64,000 nucleotides of DNA from Treponema sp. (GCA_009777335.1 WRMC01000004.1:62001-126000), one strand, 5' to 3'. Counted from the first letter of the stretch, positions 24,332 to 32,731 are shown. A program made the numbers and translations. Notes: a model not told the origin generated them from the letters alone.

Positions 24332-25516
24332 CTAGGGGGAAACTGTTACTCTCATGGTGGTGGAGTAGGGTACCCCGGCCCGGGAGGCGATGACTGTCAG
24401 GTCATAGACCCCTATCATCCCATAGGCTGGAAGGGCAAAGGACATGGCGAAGAACTCTCCTTCGGATGTCTTTTGTCCGTCTACATACCATTCTATCCCG
24501 TCGGTATCGAAGTTGTCAAACTCCACCGCATTGTTCACCATAAAATACAGGGTTCCTGGACCCTGTCCCGGGGTATGGTGCAGCCCCGTATAGCTGACCA
24601 CCGGAGACCTGTCGCTGAAGTCAAACTCCACGTCCACCGATAGGGAGGTCCCGGTAATCTGGACTCCTAGATACGCAAAGTTGCTCACTCCTCCTTCATT
24701 GTTATATTCTAATATAATATAGTCCCCGTTTCCATCGGCGGGCAGGAAGGGTACCAGGCTCATCCCCCCCAGATAGGCTGGGTTGGGGGTCCCCCGGTAC
24801 TGGTAGATCCCTACATCCTTGGATGGCACGGGAAAACTGTGCACATAATTGCTATTTATAATGGAAGTAAGGGTACCGCTCCCCCCGGCCAGGTTAAAAT
24901 AGCCCGAGACCCGGGACATATAGCCCCAGTTTCGGGGCCCCTGCCGGGGGACCAGCATGACTTCGTAGCGCTTTTCCGGGTCTACCAGGGGGGCCAGGTT
25001 GATGTAGAGATCCTGGTCGGCCCTGGCCAGGTTGATGCGGCCCCCCATGACGGCGGAGGCACTGCCCGGCTGGGCCGCGGGGAGCAGGCCCCCGGGCTCC
25101 AGGGTGATATAGCTAATGCTGGTCCCATCGGGATAAAGGGCCCTGGCGGGTCTTACCCTATAGGTATGGTCGTTGTTCAGGTTGAGGATCAGCCCCGAAG
25201 CGGCCCGGTCTATGCCCCCCAGGTCCAAAAAACGGGTCCCCCCGGCGGTGACATAGCTATAGCCCAGGGAGACCCCCGCGGGGTTTAGCTCTTCTACCAT
25301 GTAGTAGCTGTCCCCCCTTAATCCCGTTATCCTGCCATTCCCCGCCCTTAGATGCCGGTCATCGCTTAGGTCTATCAGGTTAACCTGTCCCTGTCTGGCG
25401 GTAATAATATCCTGCACTGCCTCGTCGTTCAGCAGGGGTTCCAGGTTTGCGGGCATTACACAGGCAGAGAGGAATAGGATACATCCAGCCCAGGCTAGCG
25501 AGACGAGTTTGTGCAT
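24332..25516 (-). CDS. Predicted lipoprotein, function unknown
   Basis: 394 residues with lipobox FLSAC at the end of a short signal peptide (MHKLVSLAWAGCILFLSAC). No family recognised. The sequence is beta-rich with many Gly/Asn turns; the C-terminal ~110 residues (VDVEFDFSDRSPVVSY..., GIEWYVDGQKTSEGEFFAMSF, then YDLTVIASRAG) resemble an Ig-like or PKD-like domain similar to the end of the following lipoprotein, which suggests the pair are related surface proteins. First gene of the operon, divergent from the DUF4105 gene. Confidence 0.75.
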   Translation of the reverse strand: MHKLVSLAWAGCILFLSACVMPANLEPLLNDEAVQDIITARQGQVNLIDLSDDRHLRAGNGRITGLRGDSYYMVEELNPAGVSLGYSYVTAGGTRFLDLGGIDRAASGLILNLNNDHTYRVRPARALYPDGTSISYITLEPGGLLPAAQPGSASAVMGGRINLARADQDLYINLAPLVDPEKRYEVMLVPRQGPRNWGYMSRVSGYFNLAGGSGTLTSIINSNYVHSFPVPSKDVGIYQYRGTPNPAYLGGMSLVPFLPADGNGDYIILEYNNEGGVSNFAYLGVQITGTSLSVDVEFDFSDRSPVVSYTGLHHTPGQGPGTLYFMVNNAVEFDNFDTDGIEWYVDGQKTSEGEFFAMSFALPAYGMIGVYDLTVIASRAGVPYSTTMRVTVSP

Positions 25517-25607
25517 CTTAACTATAAATATACAACATTTTCATCGTATTGGCAAAAAGCCGAATCTTTTGTACCCTCTTTTTTATGAATTCAACCCGGG
25601 AGGATCT

Positions 25608-26894
25608 ATGAGGCCCCCTTCTATACCCAAGATCCCTCTCTTCCTCCTCTTCTTGCTTTTTTTAGGGGCCCTCTCTACTCCCCTTGGGGCCCAGGACCAG
25701 TTTACCGGCCGGGGGGATGACCTGGTCTTACGGCTGGCGGTCATAGGCCCCGGGAACGAACTCTACTTTTGGTGGGGCCACATAGGCCTGGTGGTAGAGG
25801 ATATGCGGACCGGGGAGGAGCTTTTCTTTGACTGGGGGGTCTTTTCCTTCGATAACGAGAATTTTTTTACCAATTTTACCATGGGAAGGCTCATTTATAG
25901 CTGCTATGTGAGCCCCGCGGACTGGAATTACCGGGGTTATATTAATACCAACAGGGATATCACCCTCTATACCCTGGATTTAGACCCCGAACGGAAGGAA
26001 GAGGTCCTCCGCCGGGCGGCGATCAACATGCTCCCCGAAAACCGGGACTACAACTACCACCATTTTGATGATAACTGCGCCACCCGGATTAGGGATCTTC
26101 TGGATATAGCCCTGGAGGGCCGCTTTTTCGAGGCCTATGGCCAGATGCCCAGCCAATTTACCCTGCGCCAGCAGGTCCGGCGCCACACCTGGTTTAACCC
26201 CCTGGTCGACTGGGCCCTGAGCTTCTGGATGGGCCAGAGGATAGACCGACCCATCACCGTCTGGGATGACATGTTCCTCCCCTCAGAAATAGGCAGAAGG
26301 GCCCTGGAGTTTTCCTACACCGATAATTCCGGCCGGCAGCGGCCCCTGGTAAGCTCTGTAGAGGTGATCTATGCCTCCCAGGGCCGTCCTGTGGTCCGGG
26401 AGATCCCCCGGCCCCAGGGGCCCCAGCAGCTCATCGGTAGCCTTGTCTTTTCGGCCCTCCTTCTGGGTTTTTACAAGTACCGGGGGGGGACCCTGGCCTT
26501 TCGAAGGACCCTGGGCCTTACCCAGGCCAGCCTGGGGCTCTTCTTCGGTATCGCCGGGACCATGCTGGCCTTTATGATGGCCCTTACCGACCATGACTAC
26601 ACCTACGAAAATGCCAATATCCTCTTTGTAAACCCCCTCTTTATTGCCTCCATCCCCTTAGGTTTACGCCTAGCCTTTAACAGGGACGAAGATAAACGGC
26701 AGGGGGCCCTTAAAATCTCCCTTGTTTTTTGGATCTATCTGGCCGCTGCGGGGCTCATCAGTATGCTGATACGGCTTTTTCCCCCCTTCTACCAACAGAA
26801 CCAGGATAGCCAGGCCATGATCATCCCCGCTGCCCTGGCCCTGGCCCTGGTCTATTACTGGCTCACCAGGGGCCGGGAACCCCCTGAGCCCTAG
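25608..26894 (+). CDS. DUF4105 (Lnb-like) membrane protein
   Basis: 428 residues from ATG 25608, chosen for the GGGAGGATCT ribosome site and the signal peptide that follows (LFLLFLLFLGALSTPLGAQ). The periplasmic domain (about 25-270) has FWWGHIGLVVED with a conserved histidine and YHHFDDNCATRIRD with C157, the two hallmarks of DUF4105, the family of the Bacteroides lipoprotein N-acyltransferase Lnb. Five hydrophobic helices make up the C-terminal third. The family assignment is strong; acyltransferase activity in a spirochaete is inferred. Classical Lnt is not in this window, so redundancy cannot be judged. Confidence 0.85.
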   Translation: MRPPSIPKIPLFLLFLLFLGALSTPLGAQDQFTGRGDDLVLRLAVIGPGNELYFWWGHIGLVVEDMRTGEELFFDWGVFSFDNENFFTNFTMGRLIYSCYVSPADWNYRGYINTNRDITLYTLDLDPERKEEVLRRAAINMLPENRDYNYHHFDDNCATRIRDLLDIALEGRFFEAYGQMPSQFTLRQQVRRHTWFNPLVDWALSFWMGQRIDRPITVWDDMFLPSEIGRRALEFSYTDNSGRQRPLVSSVEVIYASQGRPVVREIPRPQGPQQLIGSLVFSALLLGFYKYRGGTLAFRRTLGLTQASLGLFFGIAGTMLAFMMALTDHDYTYENANILFVNPLFIASIPLGLRLAFNRDEDKRQGALKISLVFWIYLAAAGLISMLIRLFPPFYQQNQDSQAMIIPAALALALVYYWLTRGREPPEP

Positions 26895-26926
26895 CAATGC
26901 GGCCCTCCTCTGGCTATACTGGTCCC

Positions 26927-27895
26927 ATGGGGCGCCGCCTTTTCTTCATTCTCTGTGTATGTTCCCTCTCCCACCTTCCTGCCCAGGATGGTTTTTGGGA
27001 ATGGACGCCCCTGGAACCGGGGGAGGGGATCATCCCCCTCTACCTGCTTCTGGAAGAGGCCGCTGAAGCCCAGGGGGGCCATAACCCCTGGCGGCCCGAC
27101 TGGCCCCTGAGCCTCCCCCCCGACGCCTTTTCCCTGACGGTCCCCTTTAGCCGCATAGCCCTGGGGGGGGATGATTATGTCCTGGAATTACGATTCGACA
27201 GCCTGGGAAGGCTCCTGGCCTTTCCCCTTAGCTTAAAGGGCCGGATGGCCCAGGTAAGCCTTGCTTACCGGGACTATGCCGGGGAGATAGCAGATATCGA
27301 GGTTTTCTTTAGCTTCGAAGAAGAACCCTACTATTTTGAGTTCCTGGAGCACATAGCAGAGGTGGAGGCCTTGATCAGGGTAGAGCAGGGGGATTACTGG
27401 TTTTTCGTTACCATCCATTGGGGCCTTAACGAGGTGATAGAAACCTGGTATGACGAAATCGGAAATGCCCTGGGGGCCTATCTTTATTCCCTGATAGAGG
27501 TCCAGGGAAGGCCCCGGCTGAGACAGCAGAGGGAACTCAACCCCCTTATGGAAGGCTCCCCCTTTACCCGTCACTACGACAGCTGGGGTCTTATCTCAGA
27601 GCTCGAGGGACCCGGCGGGACCTCCCGGGTCCTTTATTATAGGGATAATCTCCCCCGGTTTTGGGAAGCCTCCGGCATCCCCCTTACCCTCCAGTGGGAC
27701 GGGCAGGACCGGCTGGTGCGGCTCTGGTCCGATGCACCGGGGGTCCTGGGGGCCCTGGACTACCGCTATGAGTACCGGGATGACCCCCGGGGAAACTGGT
27801 CAGAGCGCCGTGAAATTAGAATGATCCCCTCCATGGGGGTCCTGGTTCCCTCGGCGGGGCCGGTCCACTGGCGCATGGTGGAGTATGCCCCATGA
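26927..27895 (+). CDS. Exported protein with YD/RHS-like segments, function unknown
   Basis: 322 residues if started at ATG 26927, which gives a signal peptide (GRRLFFILCVCSLSHLPAQ); ATG 26897 in the same frame adds ten residues. No named family is recognised. The C-terminal third contains Y-D and W-D turns with the spacing of YD/RHS repeats (YDSWGLISELEGPGG, LTLQWDGQDRLVRLW, LDYRYEYRDDPRGNW), and the N-terminal part is rich in aromatic/acidic strands. It follows the DUF4105 gene closely and overlaps the next gene by four bases (ATGA), so it belongs to a four-gene operon ending in a parvulin. Confidence 0.7.
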   Translation: MGRRLFFILCVCSLSHLPAQDGFWEWTPLEPGEGIIPLYLLLEEAAEAQGGHNPWRPDWPLSLPPDAFSLTVPFSRIALGGDDYVLELRFDSLGRLLAFPLSLKGRMAQVSLAYRDYAGEIADIEVFFSFEEEPYYFEFLEHIAEVEALIRVEQGDYWFFVTIHWGLNEVIETWYDEIGNALGAYLYSLIEVQGRPRLRQQRELNPLMEGSPFTRHYDSWGLISELEGPGGTSRVLYYRDNLPRFWEASGIPLTLQWDGQDRLVRLWSDAPGVLGALDYRYEYRDDPRGNWSERREIRMIPSMGVLVPSAGPVHWRMVEYAP

Positions 27896-28170
27896 GCCTC
27901 TCAACCGATTGGAAGGAGATCACCTACCAAAAAACCTTTGACCAGGAACTGGCGGGTCTTGAGCGCCGCCGGGAGCGGGACCCCCGCTGTACCATCGAAG
28001 ACATCCAGGGGGTCTTAAAGCATCTTTACATCAAAGACGGCGGAGACGGCCTGGGCCGGGGGGAAGTCCAGGAACTTCAGATGGCCGCAACCCTGGCGGC
28101 CCATGAGTATTTTATTGCCCAATGGGAGGCAGAAATAAAAGAAGCCAAAGAAAAACCACATAAGGAGTAG
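27892..28170 (+). CDS. Small conserved hypothetical protein
   Basis: 92 residues, highly charged and probably helical (FDQELAGLERRRERDPRCTIED and AAHEYFIAQWEAEIKEAKEK). No signal peptide, membrane helix or recognised motif. Overlap with the previous gene and the three-base gap to the parvulin gene support a real coding sequence in an operon. Confidence 0.7.
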   Translation: MSLSTDWKEITYQKTFDQELAGLERRRERDPRCTIEDIQGVLKHLYIKDGGDGLGRGEVQELQMAATLAAHEYFIAQWEAEIKEAKEKPHKE

Positions 28171-28173
28171 GAC

Positions 28174-28452
28174 ATGGAATGGAGAGCAAGTCATATTTTA
28201 GTCAGCGACCGGGCCCTGGCGGCGGACTTATTGCAGAAGATTAAACAGGGAGCATCCTTTGAGGATCTGGCCCGGCAGCATTCAAGCTGTCCCTCCAAGT
28301 CTTCCGGGGGAGACCTGGGCTGGTTTGGCCCCGGCAAGATGGTGGCCCCCTTCGAAGCGGCGGTCAAGCAGCTTGGGGCCGGCTCGGTGGGGGACATAGT
28401 CCAGACCCAGTTTGGCTACCACCTGATTAAGTGCACCGGAAAAAGGGACTAA
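28174..28452 (+). CDS. Parvulin-type peptidyl-prolyl cis-trans isomerase
   Basis: 92 residues, a single free-standing parvulin domain. Family motifs run through the whole length: RASHILVSD, GASFEDLARQHSSCPS, GGDLGWFGPGKMVAPFE, and VQTQFGYHLIK. It resembles cytosolic PpiC-like enzymes and has no signal peptide, so it acts in the cytoplasm on peptidyl-proline bonds. Its TAA stop shares bases with the stop of the convergent YaiI-like gene (CTAA). Confidence 0.94.
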   Translation: MEWRASHILVSDRALAADLLQKIKQGASFEDLARQHSSCPSKSSGGDLGWFGPGKMVAPFEAAVKQLGAGSVGDIVQTQFGYHLIKCTGKRD

Positions 28453-28910
28453 CCCTTTAAGAGCCGGCTTAGCTCCCGGTCCAGACCCTGGGCCAGGGCT
28501 TGCTGATCTTTTTTCTCGTAGGATGGGGTCCTCTCAAAATCCAGGCCCTGTTCTGCCAGGCCCACGGTAAAATCCCGCAGGGACCTTAGCTGGCGGATAT
28601 TCTCCCTCGTAAAAACCCGTCCCCGGTCATCCAGGACATCGACCCCCTGGTCTACCAGCCGCTCTGCCAGGGGCAGGTCCCTGGTGATAACCAGATCTCC
28701 GGGGCGGGCCAGCTCGACGATGCGGTCGTCGGCGCTTCCCTCCTGGGCGGAACAGTGTTCCATGCGAATCAGGTCCTTGGGGATAGAGTCGGGGTAGGGG
28801 ATGGGCCGGTTGGCCGCATAGACCACGGGGACCTTTAATCGCACCGAGAACCGAAGGATCATGTCCCGGGCTATCCGGGGACAGGAGTCTGCATCTAGGA
28901 GGATCTGCAT
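28449..28910 (-). CDS. YaiI/YqxD family protein (DUF188)
   Basis: 153 residues. The start MQILLDADSCPRIARDMI, the HCSAQEGSADDRIVELA block and LVITRDLPLAERLV, then RGRVFTRENI, are diagnostic of the YaiI/YqxD (UPF0178) family, a PIN-like fold of unknown role with conserved acidic residues. Its start overlaps the end of the zapA-manA fusion gene by 16 bases, placing it last in the infC operon. Confidence 0.93.
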   Translation of the reverse strand: MQILLDADSCPRIARDMILRFSVRLKVPVVYAANRPIPYPDSIPKDLIRMEHCSAQEGSADDRIVELARPGDLVITRDLPLAERLVDQGVDVLDDRGRVFTRENIRQLRSLRDFTVGLAEQGLDFERTPSYEKKDQQALAQGLDRELSRLLKG

Positions 28911-30481
28911 GCGGCGAGGTGGGCCCTAAAGGTTCCAGATAAGCTAAGGCTCCCCTCCAGCCCCGCAGAGATAAAGAGGGATTCCCCGGTTTGAAGGTCC
29001 AGTTCTTCTTCGCCGTTTTTAAGCTTTGCCTGGCCGGCACTAAGGAAGAGGATGGCCGCCCCCTTCTCGGGATAGGGAAGCTCTTCACCCTTATTATGGA
29101 TCACCGAAAGCTTAAATTCCGTAGCCGGGCTGGGGTAGCTGTAGCAGCGGGGGGCCGGGCTGGGAAGCTTTAGGACCTCCGGTTTATCGGCAGAAAAATC
29201 GAGGATCGCCAGCAGCTCACCAGTGTTTATATATTTGGGACTAAGGCCCCCCCGGATTACCGAATCGGAATCGGCCATGAGTTCCATGCCCATGCCGTGG
29301 ATAAAGGCATGAAGCATCCCCGGGGCGATAAAGAGGGCCTCCCCTGGGGCCAGTTCGATGATGTTTAAAAAGAGGGGGGCCAGGACCGCGGCCTCACCGG
29401 GGTGGAGCCCCGCAAAGTAGGAAGAAAGGACCCATTCGTTTTTGTGTTCCGGGTACTCCCGCTCTAAGAGGGGGAGTTGATTTTTGATAAAGGGAGCCAG
29501 GGCCCTCTTGGCATTTTCATCCATGGCAAAGAGGCCTTCCAGAAGGGCCCTATGGGGATCATTCCCCTCTAAGCTGGCCAGGATCTGGACTATGCTGTTT
29601 TTTACCGGCCCGTCGCTCTTATAGATGAGCTTTGTAAGAAGTACCTTTATTTCGTCGGTATCTCTAAAGCCGCAGAGGGCCGCAAAGGGCTCCAGGGCAC
29701 AGATAATTTCTGGTTTATGGTTCGGGTCCTTATAGGACCGCTCCGGGGCATCCAGGGCTATGCCCTCCTGGTTCTCCCGGTCAAAGCCCAGCCGGGCCTT
29801 TTCGAGGTTAGGGTGCACCTGGAGCGAAAGGGGCTTGGCGGCAGCTATCACCTTAAACAGGAAGGGGAGGGTTTCGTAGGTTTCGGAAGTTTCCCTTCCT
29901 AAATAGGTTTCGCCATTTTCTTTAATCAGGTCCGACAAGAGGGGCCCTTCTTCAGCCCCGGTGGTGCTTAACCGGGAGGGCCCGGCGGGGTTCACCCCCA
30001 TCCACATCTCTGCCCAGGGGATGCGGCTTAAGTTTTTTTCTCCCATCAGGGAGGGGATCCATTCAGGAGATCCCCATTCATAATTTTTTATGGAGTTGTG
30101 GAGCTTAAAAACCTTCTGCCCCAGGGAGGGGGGCTTGGGCTCTGGGCCCGAAGGTGCTTCCGGGCTTGCTTGTACTACATCGGAGACTGCTATATCACCG
30201 GGGACTATGGAATCCAAGAGGGAGATCATCCCCAGGGTTAGGCGTTCGGCCTCGGAGTTCTGATTTCCCGATTGGGGCAGGGAACCGGCTTTCTCCAGAT
30301 CATCACAGAGTAAAAAGCCCGTCAGGACCGCCACTTTTAGGGGATCCTTTAGGCCCGAAAGACGCTGGACTTTTTCTATGGTCCCCCGGTATTTTTCCAG
30401 GAGCATGGCCAGATACTCTGCGTCCTGATCGGTAGAAATGCTAAAGTCGGTTCCCAGTATATCTATATGGAGATTACTCAT
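28895..30481 (-). CDS. manA: ZapA domain fused to class I mannose-6-phosphate isomerase
   Basis: 528 residues in one uninterrupted frame. Residues 1-75 have the ZapA plan (LHIDILGTDFSISTDQDAEYL, a long helix, then LKVAVLTGFLLCDDLEKA); ZapA binds FtsZ and stabilises the division ring. After a ~45-residue Pro/Ser/Glu-rich linker, the ManA domain starts at VFKLHNSIKNYEWGS and shows the zinc ligands QVHPN, HKPE (ICALEPF) and, later, GMLHAFIHGMGMELMADSDSV. ManA interconverts mannose and fructose 6-phosphates. The upstream gene, six bases away, encodes a ZapB-like coiled coil. Usual ManA length is 310-390, so the extra N-terminal domain is real sequence, not a start-site artefact. A frameshift-free fusion is seen; whether both parts function is not known. 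Confidence 0.9.
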   Translation of the reverse strand: MSNLHIDILGTDFSISTDQDAEYLAMLLEKYRGTIEKVQRLSGLKDPLKVAVLTGFLLCDDLEKAGSLPQSGNQNSEAERLTLGMISLLDSIVPGDIAVSDVVQASPEAPSGPEPKPPSLGQKVFKLHNSIKNYEWGSPEWIPSLMGEKNLSRIPWAEMWMGVNPAGPSRLSTTGAEEGPLLSDLIKENGETYLGRETSETYETLPFLFKVIAAAKPLSLQVHPNLEKARLGFDRENQEGIALDAPERSYKDPNHKPEIICALEPFAALCGFRDTDEIKVLLTKLIYKSDGPVKNSIVQILASLEGNDPHRALLEGLFAMDENAKRALAPFIKNQLPLLEREYPEHKNEWVLSSYFAGLHPGEAAVLAPLFLNIIELAPGEALFIAPGMLHAFIHGMGMELMADSDSVIRGGLSPKYINTGELLAILDFSADKPEVLKLPSPAPRCYSYPSPATEFKLSVIHNKGEELPYPEKGAAILFLSAGQAKLKNGEEELDLQTGESLFISAGLEGSLSLSGTFRAHLAACRSS

Positions 30482-30487
30482 GGGCCT

Positions 30488-30862
30488 TTAAAAAATATCC
30501 AGTTCCCCATCTTCCTTCTCTTCGTCTTCGTCTTCCAGGAGCTCTAAAGGAGCTTCATCATCTTCTTCCAGGGGGGAAGGAGCCGAAGCAGCCTCTTCAA
30601 GAGAAGGGGATTCTTTTTGTGCAGTAGTATCCAGGGCGTCTTCGAACTGATTAAGGCGGGTCAGGGCCGAGAGGATTCCTTCCTCTATCCGGCTCTGCTC
30701 ATCCTTAAAGCGCTGAATAAGGACCTCCAGTTCGCCGATCCGTTTTTGGTAGGAGTCGAGCCTTTCTTTTAACTGTGAATTTTCGGCGGTAACTTTTTTT
30801 ACATACTCAATGGTTCGGCTGACCTTTGATTCCAGCAGCTTTACCTGTTCGAGGCTTACCAT
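30488..30862 (-). CDS. ZapB-like coiled-coil protein
   Basis: 124 residues. Residues 1-75 are a continuous heptad coiled coil (LEQVKLLESKVSRTIEYVKKVTAENSQLKERL), the architecture of division protein ZapB; the last 45 residues are strongly acidic (LEEDDEAPLELLEDEDEEKEDGELDIF). Located two bases after rplT and six before the ZapA-ManA gene, which supports a role in the Z-ring. Coiled-coil similarity alone would be weak evidence; context raises it. Confidence 0.7.
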   Translation of the reverse strand: MVSLEQVKLLESKVSRTIEYVKKVTAENSQLKERLDSYQKRIGELEVLIQRFKDEQSRIEEGILSALTRLNQFEDALDTTAQKESPSLEEAASAPSPLEEDDEAPLELLEDEDEEKEDGELDIF

Positions 30863-30864
30863 TG

Positions 30865-31224
30865 TTAAGCTCCCAGGGCTGCTTTTGCCTGGGCGACCAC
30901 GGCCTTAAAGGCCCCAGAGTCTTCTACGGCCAGGTGGGCCAGGGCCTTGCGGTTAATCGTAATCCCCGCCTTGCTGAGGCCGTTGATTAACCGTGAGTAG
31001 GTGAGCCCCTCGTCCCGGCAGGCCGCATTAATCCGGATGATCCAAAGGCGGCGGAAATTTCCCTTTCTGTCCTTTCGGTCCCGGTAGGCATGGGTAAGGG
31101 CATGGGTAACCGCATCTTTGGCGGCCTTATAGTTTGAATGCCTTCTGCCCCAGTAACCCTTGGCCAGTTTTAATATTTTTTTGCGGCGGTTCTTTCGTTT
31201 TGAACTGTCTATTGCTCTTGCCAT
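30865..31224 (-). CDS. rplT: Ribosomal protein L20
   Basis: 119 residues, full length. Typical sequence throughout: [49 protein letters not shown], and [12 protein letters not shown]20 is an early assembly protein of the 50S subunit and in other bacteria represses the infC-rpmI-rplT operon. A standard AAGGAG-type site precedes the ATG at 31224. Confidence 0.98.
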   Translation of the reverse strand: MARAIDSSKRKNRRKKILKLAKGYWGRRHSNYKAAKDAVTHALTHAYRDRKDRKGNFRRLWIIRINAACRDEGLTYSRLINGLSKAGITINRKALAHLAVEDSGAFKAVVAQAKAALGA

Positions 31225-31258
31225 TGTACTAACTCCTTAAAAGTCCCGGATAAAACCC

Positions 31259-31459
31259 CTACCTGTAGGGCATGAGGGTCTTTTTTATCGCCGCCGTATT
31301 ATCAGCGGAGAGTATCCCGCTCTTTCTTAGTCTCCGCTTTCTTTTCGTTGACTTCTTGGTAAGAATGTGGCGGAGGTTTTGTTTTTTATATTTAACCTTT
31401 CCGGTTCCGGTATAGGAAAAACGCTTTGAAGCACTTTTCTTGGTCTTCATTTTAGGCAT
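31259..31459 (-). CDS. rpmI: Ribosomal protein L35
   Basis: 66 residues, full length: [18 protein letters not shown], then [16 protein letters not shown]. Lies between infC (13-base gap) and rplT in the universal infC-rpmI-rplT order. Confidence 0.98.
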   Translation of the reverse strand: MPKMKTKKSASKRFSYTGTGKVKYKKQNLRHILTKKSTKRKRRLRKSGILSADNTAAIKKTLMPYR

Positions 31460-31472
31460 GGTGCCGTCCTCG

Positions 31473-31994
31473 CTATTTCTTGGTTTTAGGACTAAGGATC
31501 ATGGACATAAACCGGCCCTCCATGGCTGGGGCCCTGTCCATCACATAATCACCTTCTATCCTTGCTAGTACATCCTTTAATACTTCCAAGCCAAGTTCAG
31601 TATGGGCCATTTCGCGGCCCCTAAAACGAACCGTTACTTTAACCTTATTTCCTTCGAGCAAAAAATCCTTTACATGCTTGGATTTAAAATCCAGATCATG
31701 GTCGTCAATTTTCGGCTGCATACGGATTTCTTTAAGCTTAATGAGCTTCTGTTTTTTCTTGGAATCCCGTACCTTCTTTTCATTTTCGAATTTGAACTTG
31801 CCGTAGTCCATGATTTTGACCACCGGCGGGGCCGCATTCGGTGCCACCTCTACCAGGTCCAGGCCTTGTTCTCTGGCAATGTCGAGGGCCTCCATGGTGG
31901 GAATTATTCCCTGTTGTTCTGCCCCATCATCACGGATAAGGCGGACCTCCCGCACCCGAATTTGCTCATTAATTCGTAAATCCTTTTCCGACAA
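31473..31994 (-). CDS. infC: Translation initiation factor IF-3
   Basis: 173 residues. N-domain motif [28 protein letters not shown], the lysine-rich linker [15 protein letters not shown] and the C-domain [16 protein letters not shown] are all present. The start is TTG at 31994 with GGAGGT four to five bases upstream; a non-AUG start is expected, because infC uses rare starts (AUU in E. coli) that IF-3 itself discriminates against. First gene of a six-gene operon that continues to the YaiI-like gene. Confidence 0.97.
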   Translation of the reverse strand: MSEKDLRINEQIRVREVRLIRDDGAEQQGIIPTMEALDIAREQGLDLVEVAPNAAPPVVKIMDYGKFKFENEKKVRDSKKKQKLIKLKEIRMQPKIDDHDLDFKSKHVKDFLLEGNKVKVTVRFRGREMAHTELGLEVLKDVLARIEGDYVMDRAPAMEGRFMSMILSPKTKK

Positions 31995-32025
31995 CTGACC
32001 TCCTCGCTGTTCTTCAGAACCTGAC

Positions 32026-32046
32026 TGCTAATGGTCATTATTAGCA
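32026..32046. repeat. Perfect inverted repeat over the infC promoter
   Basis: TGCTAAT (32026-32032), seven-base spacer, ATTAGCA (32040-32046). It covers the -10 region and predicted start of the infC operon, so it resembles a repressor operator; a hairpin at the very 5' end of the mRNA is less likely because half of it lies upstream of the expected start. Confidence 0.5.
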
Positions 32047-32066
32047 AAAATAAATGATTGTGTCCA
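32037..32066 (-). promoter_or_regulatory. Promoter of the infC operon
   Basis: Minus strand TGGACA (32066-32061), 18-base spacer, AATAAT (32042-32037): five of six matches in each box. Leader to the TTG start about 35 bases. Confidence 0.5.
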
Positions 32067-32731
32067 TAGCCCGGGTCAGCGGACATAGACAGCCCAGGGG
32101 CCTTTTGGTACCATGGGCCATGAGTCTCTTTTCCTTCCTCTGGATGCCCCTTTTTTATCTTTTCTGGCGTTCCCTGACGGGGACCAACGAAGCAGCAGGG
32201 GGTGTCTGGGGCCTCCTGGTGGGCAGCATAGTGGCCCTGGTGCACTTCTTTCTGGGGGACCTGGTCGATCCCGGGGGTTTTGGCTTTTCCCGCTGGGCCC
32301 ATGCCTGGGTCGATGTAATCGCCCTTCCGGTCCTGCTCCCCCTCTTGATCTACCTGCTCCTGGTGCTTTTAAGGGTCATAGGGGGCACCATAAACTTTGC
32401 CAACTTTACCCTTCTCTGGCTCATCCCCGGGGGGGTCATCAAAGCCGCCAGCTGGAGTTCCCTCAATGACCCTTCCCTCTTAATCCTGGTACCCATCCTC
32501 TGGACTGCCATTGCGGTGGGGGTTCCCTTCTTTATCAATATCATTATGAACAGTCAACCCCTGGTCATCGTTTTTGCGTCCCTGGGGGTTTTGGTCGTCC
32601 CCCTGGCAGCGGCCAGCTCCTACTGGGCCTTTTTTTCCCAGAGGCAGCTCATGGGAGCCCTCTTTCTGGCCGCCGCTGCCATACCCCTTCTGGTCTCGAT
32701 GGTCTTTTCCGGCCTCAGTGCCGGCGATTAG
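32054..32731 (+). CDS. Integral membrane protein, function unknown
   Basis: Up to 225 residues with five hydrophobic helices (LFSFLWMPLFYLFW, LLVGSIVALVHFFLG, VIALPVLLPLLIYLLLVLL, LLILVPILWTAIAVGVPFFI, LVIVFASLGVLVVPLAAA). No family recognised; it looks like a membrane-permease-like or YIP1-type small membrane protein. The ATG at 32054 lies inside the predicted infC promoter and lacks a ribosome site, so the ATG at 32120 (203 residues) may be the real start. Convergent with the aldolase gene. Confidence 0.65.
   Translation: MIVSIARVSGHRQPRGLLVPWAMSLFSFLWMPLFYLFWRSLTGTNEAAGGVWGLLVGSIVALVHFFLGDLVDPGGFGFSRWAHAWVDVIALPVLLPLLIYLLLVLLRVIGGTINFANFTLLWLIPGGVIKAASWSSLNDPSLLILVPILWTAIAVGVPFFINIIMNSQPLVIVFASLGVLVVPLAAASSYWAFFSQRQLMGALFLAAAAIPLLVSMVFSGLSAGD

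Noticed and set aside
23346..25288. Plus-strand frames over the two lipoprotein genes
   Set aside because: The minus-strand frames carry signal peptides with lipoboxes and plausible domains; the plus frames do not.
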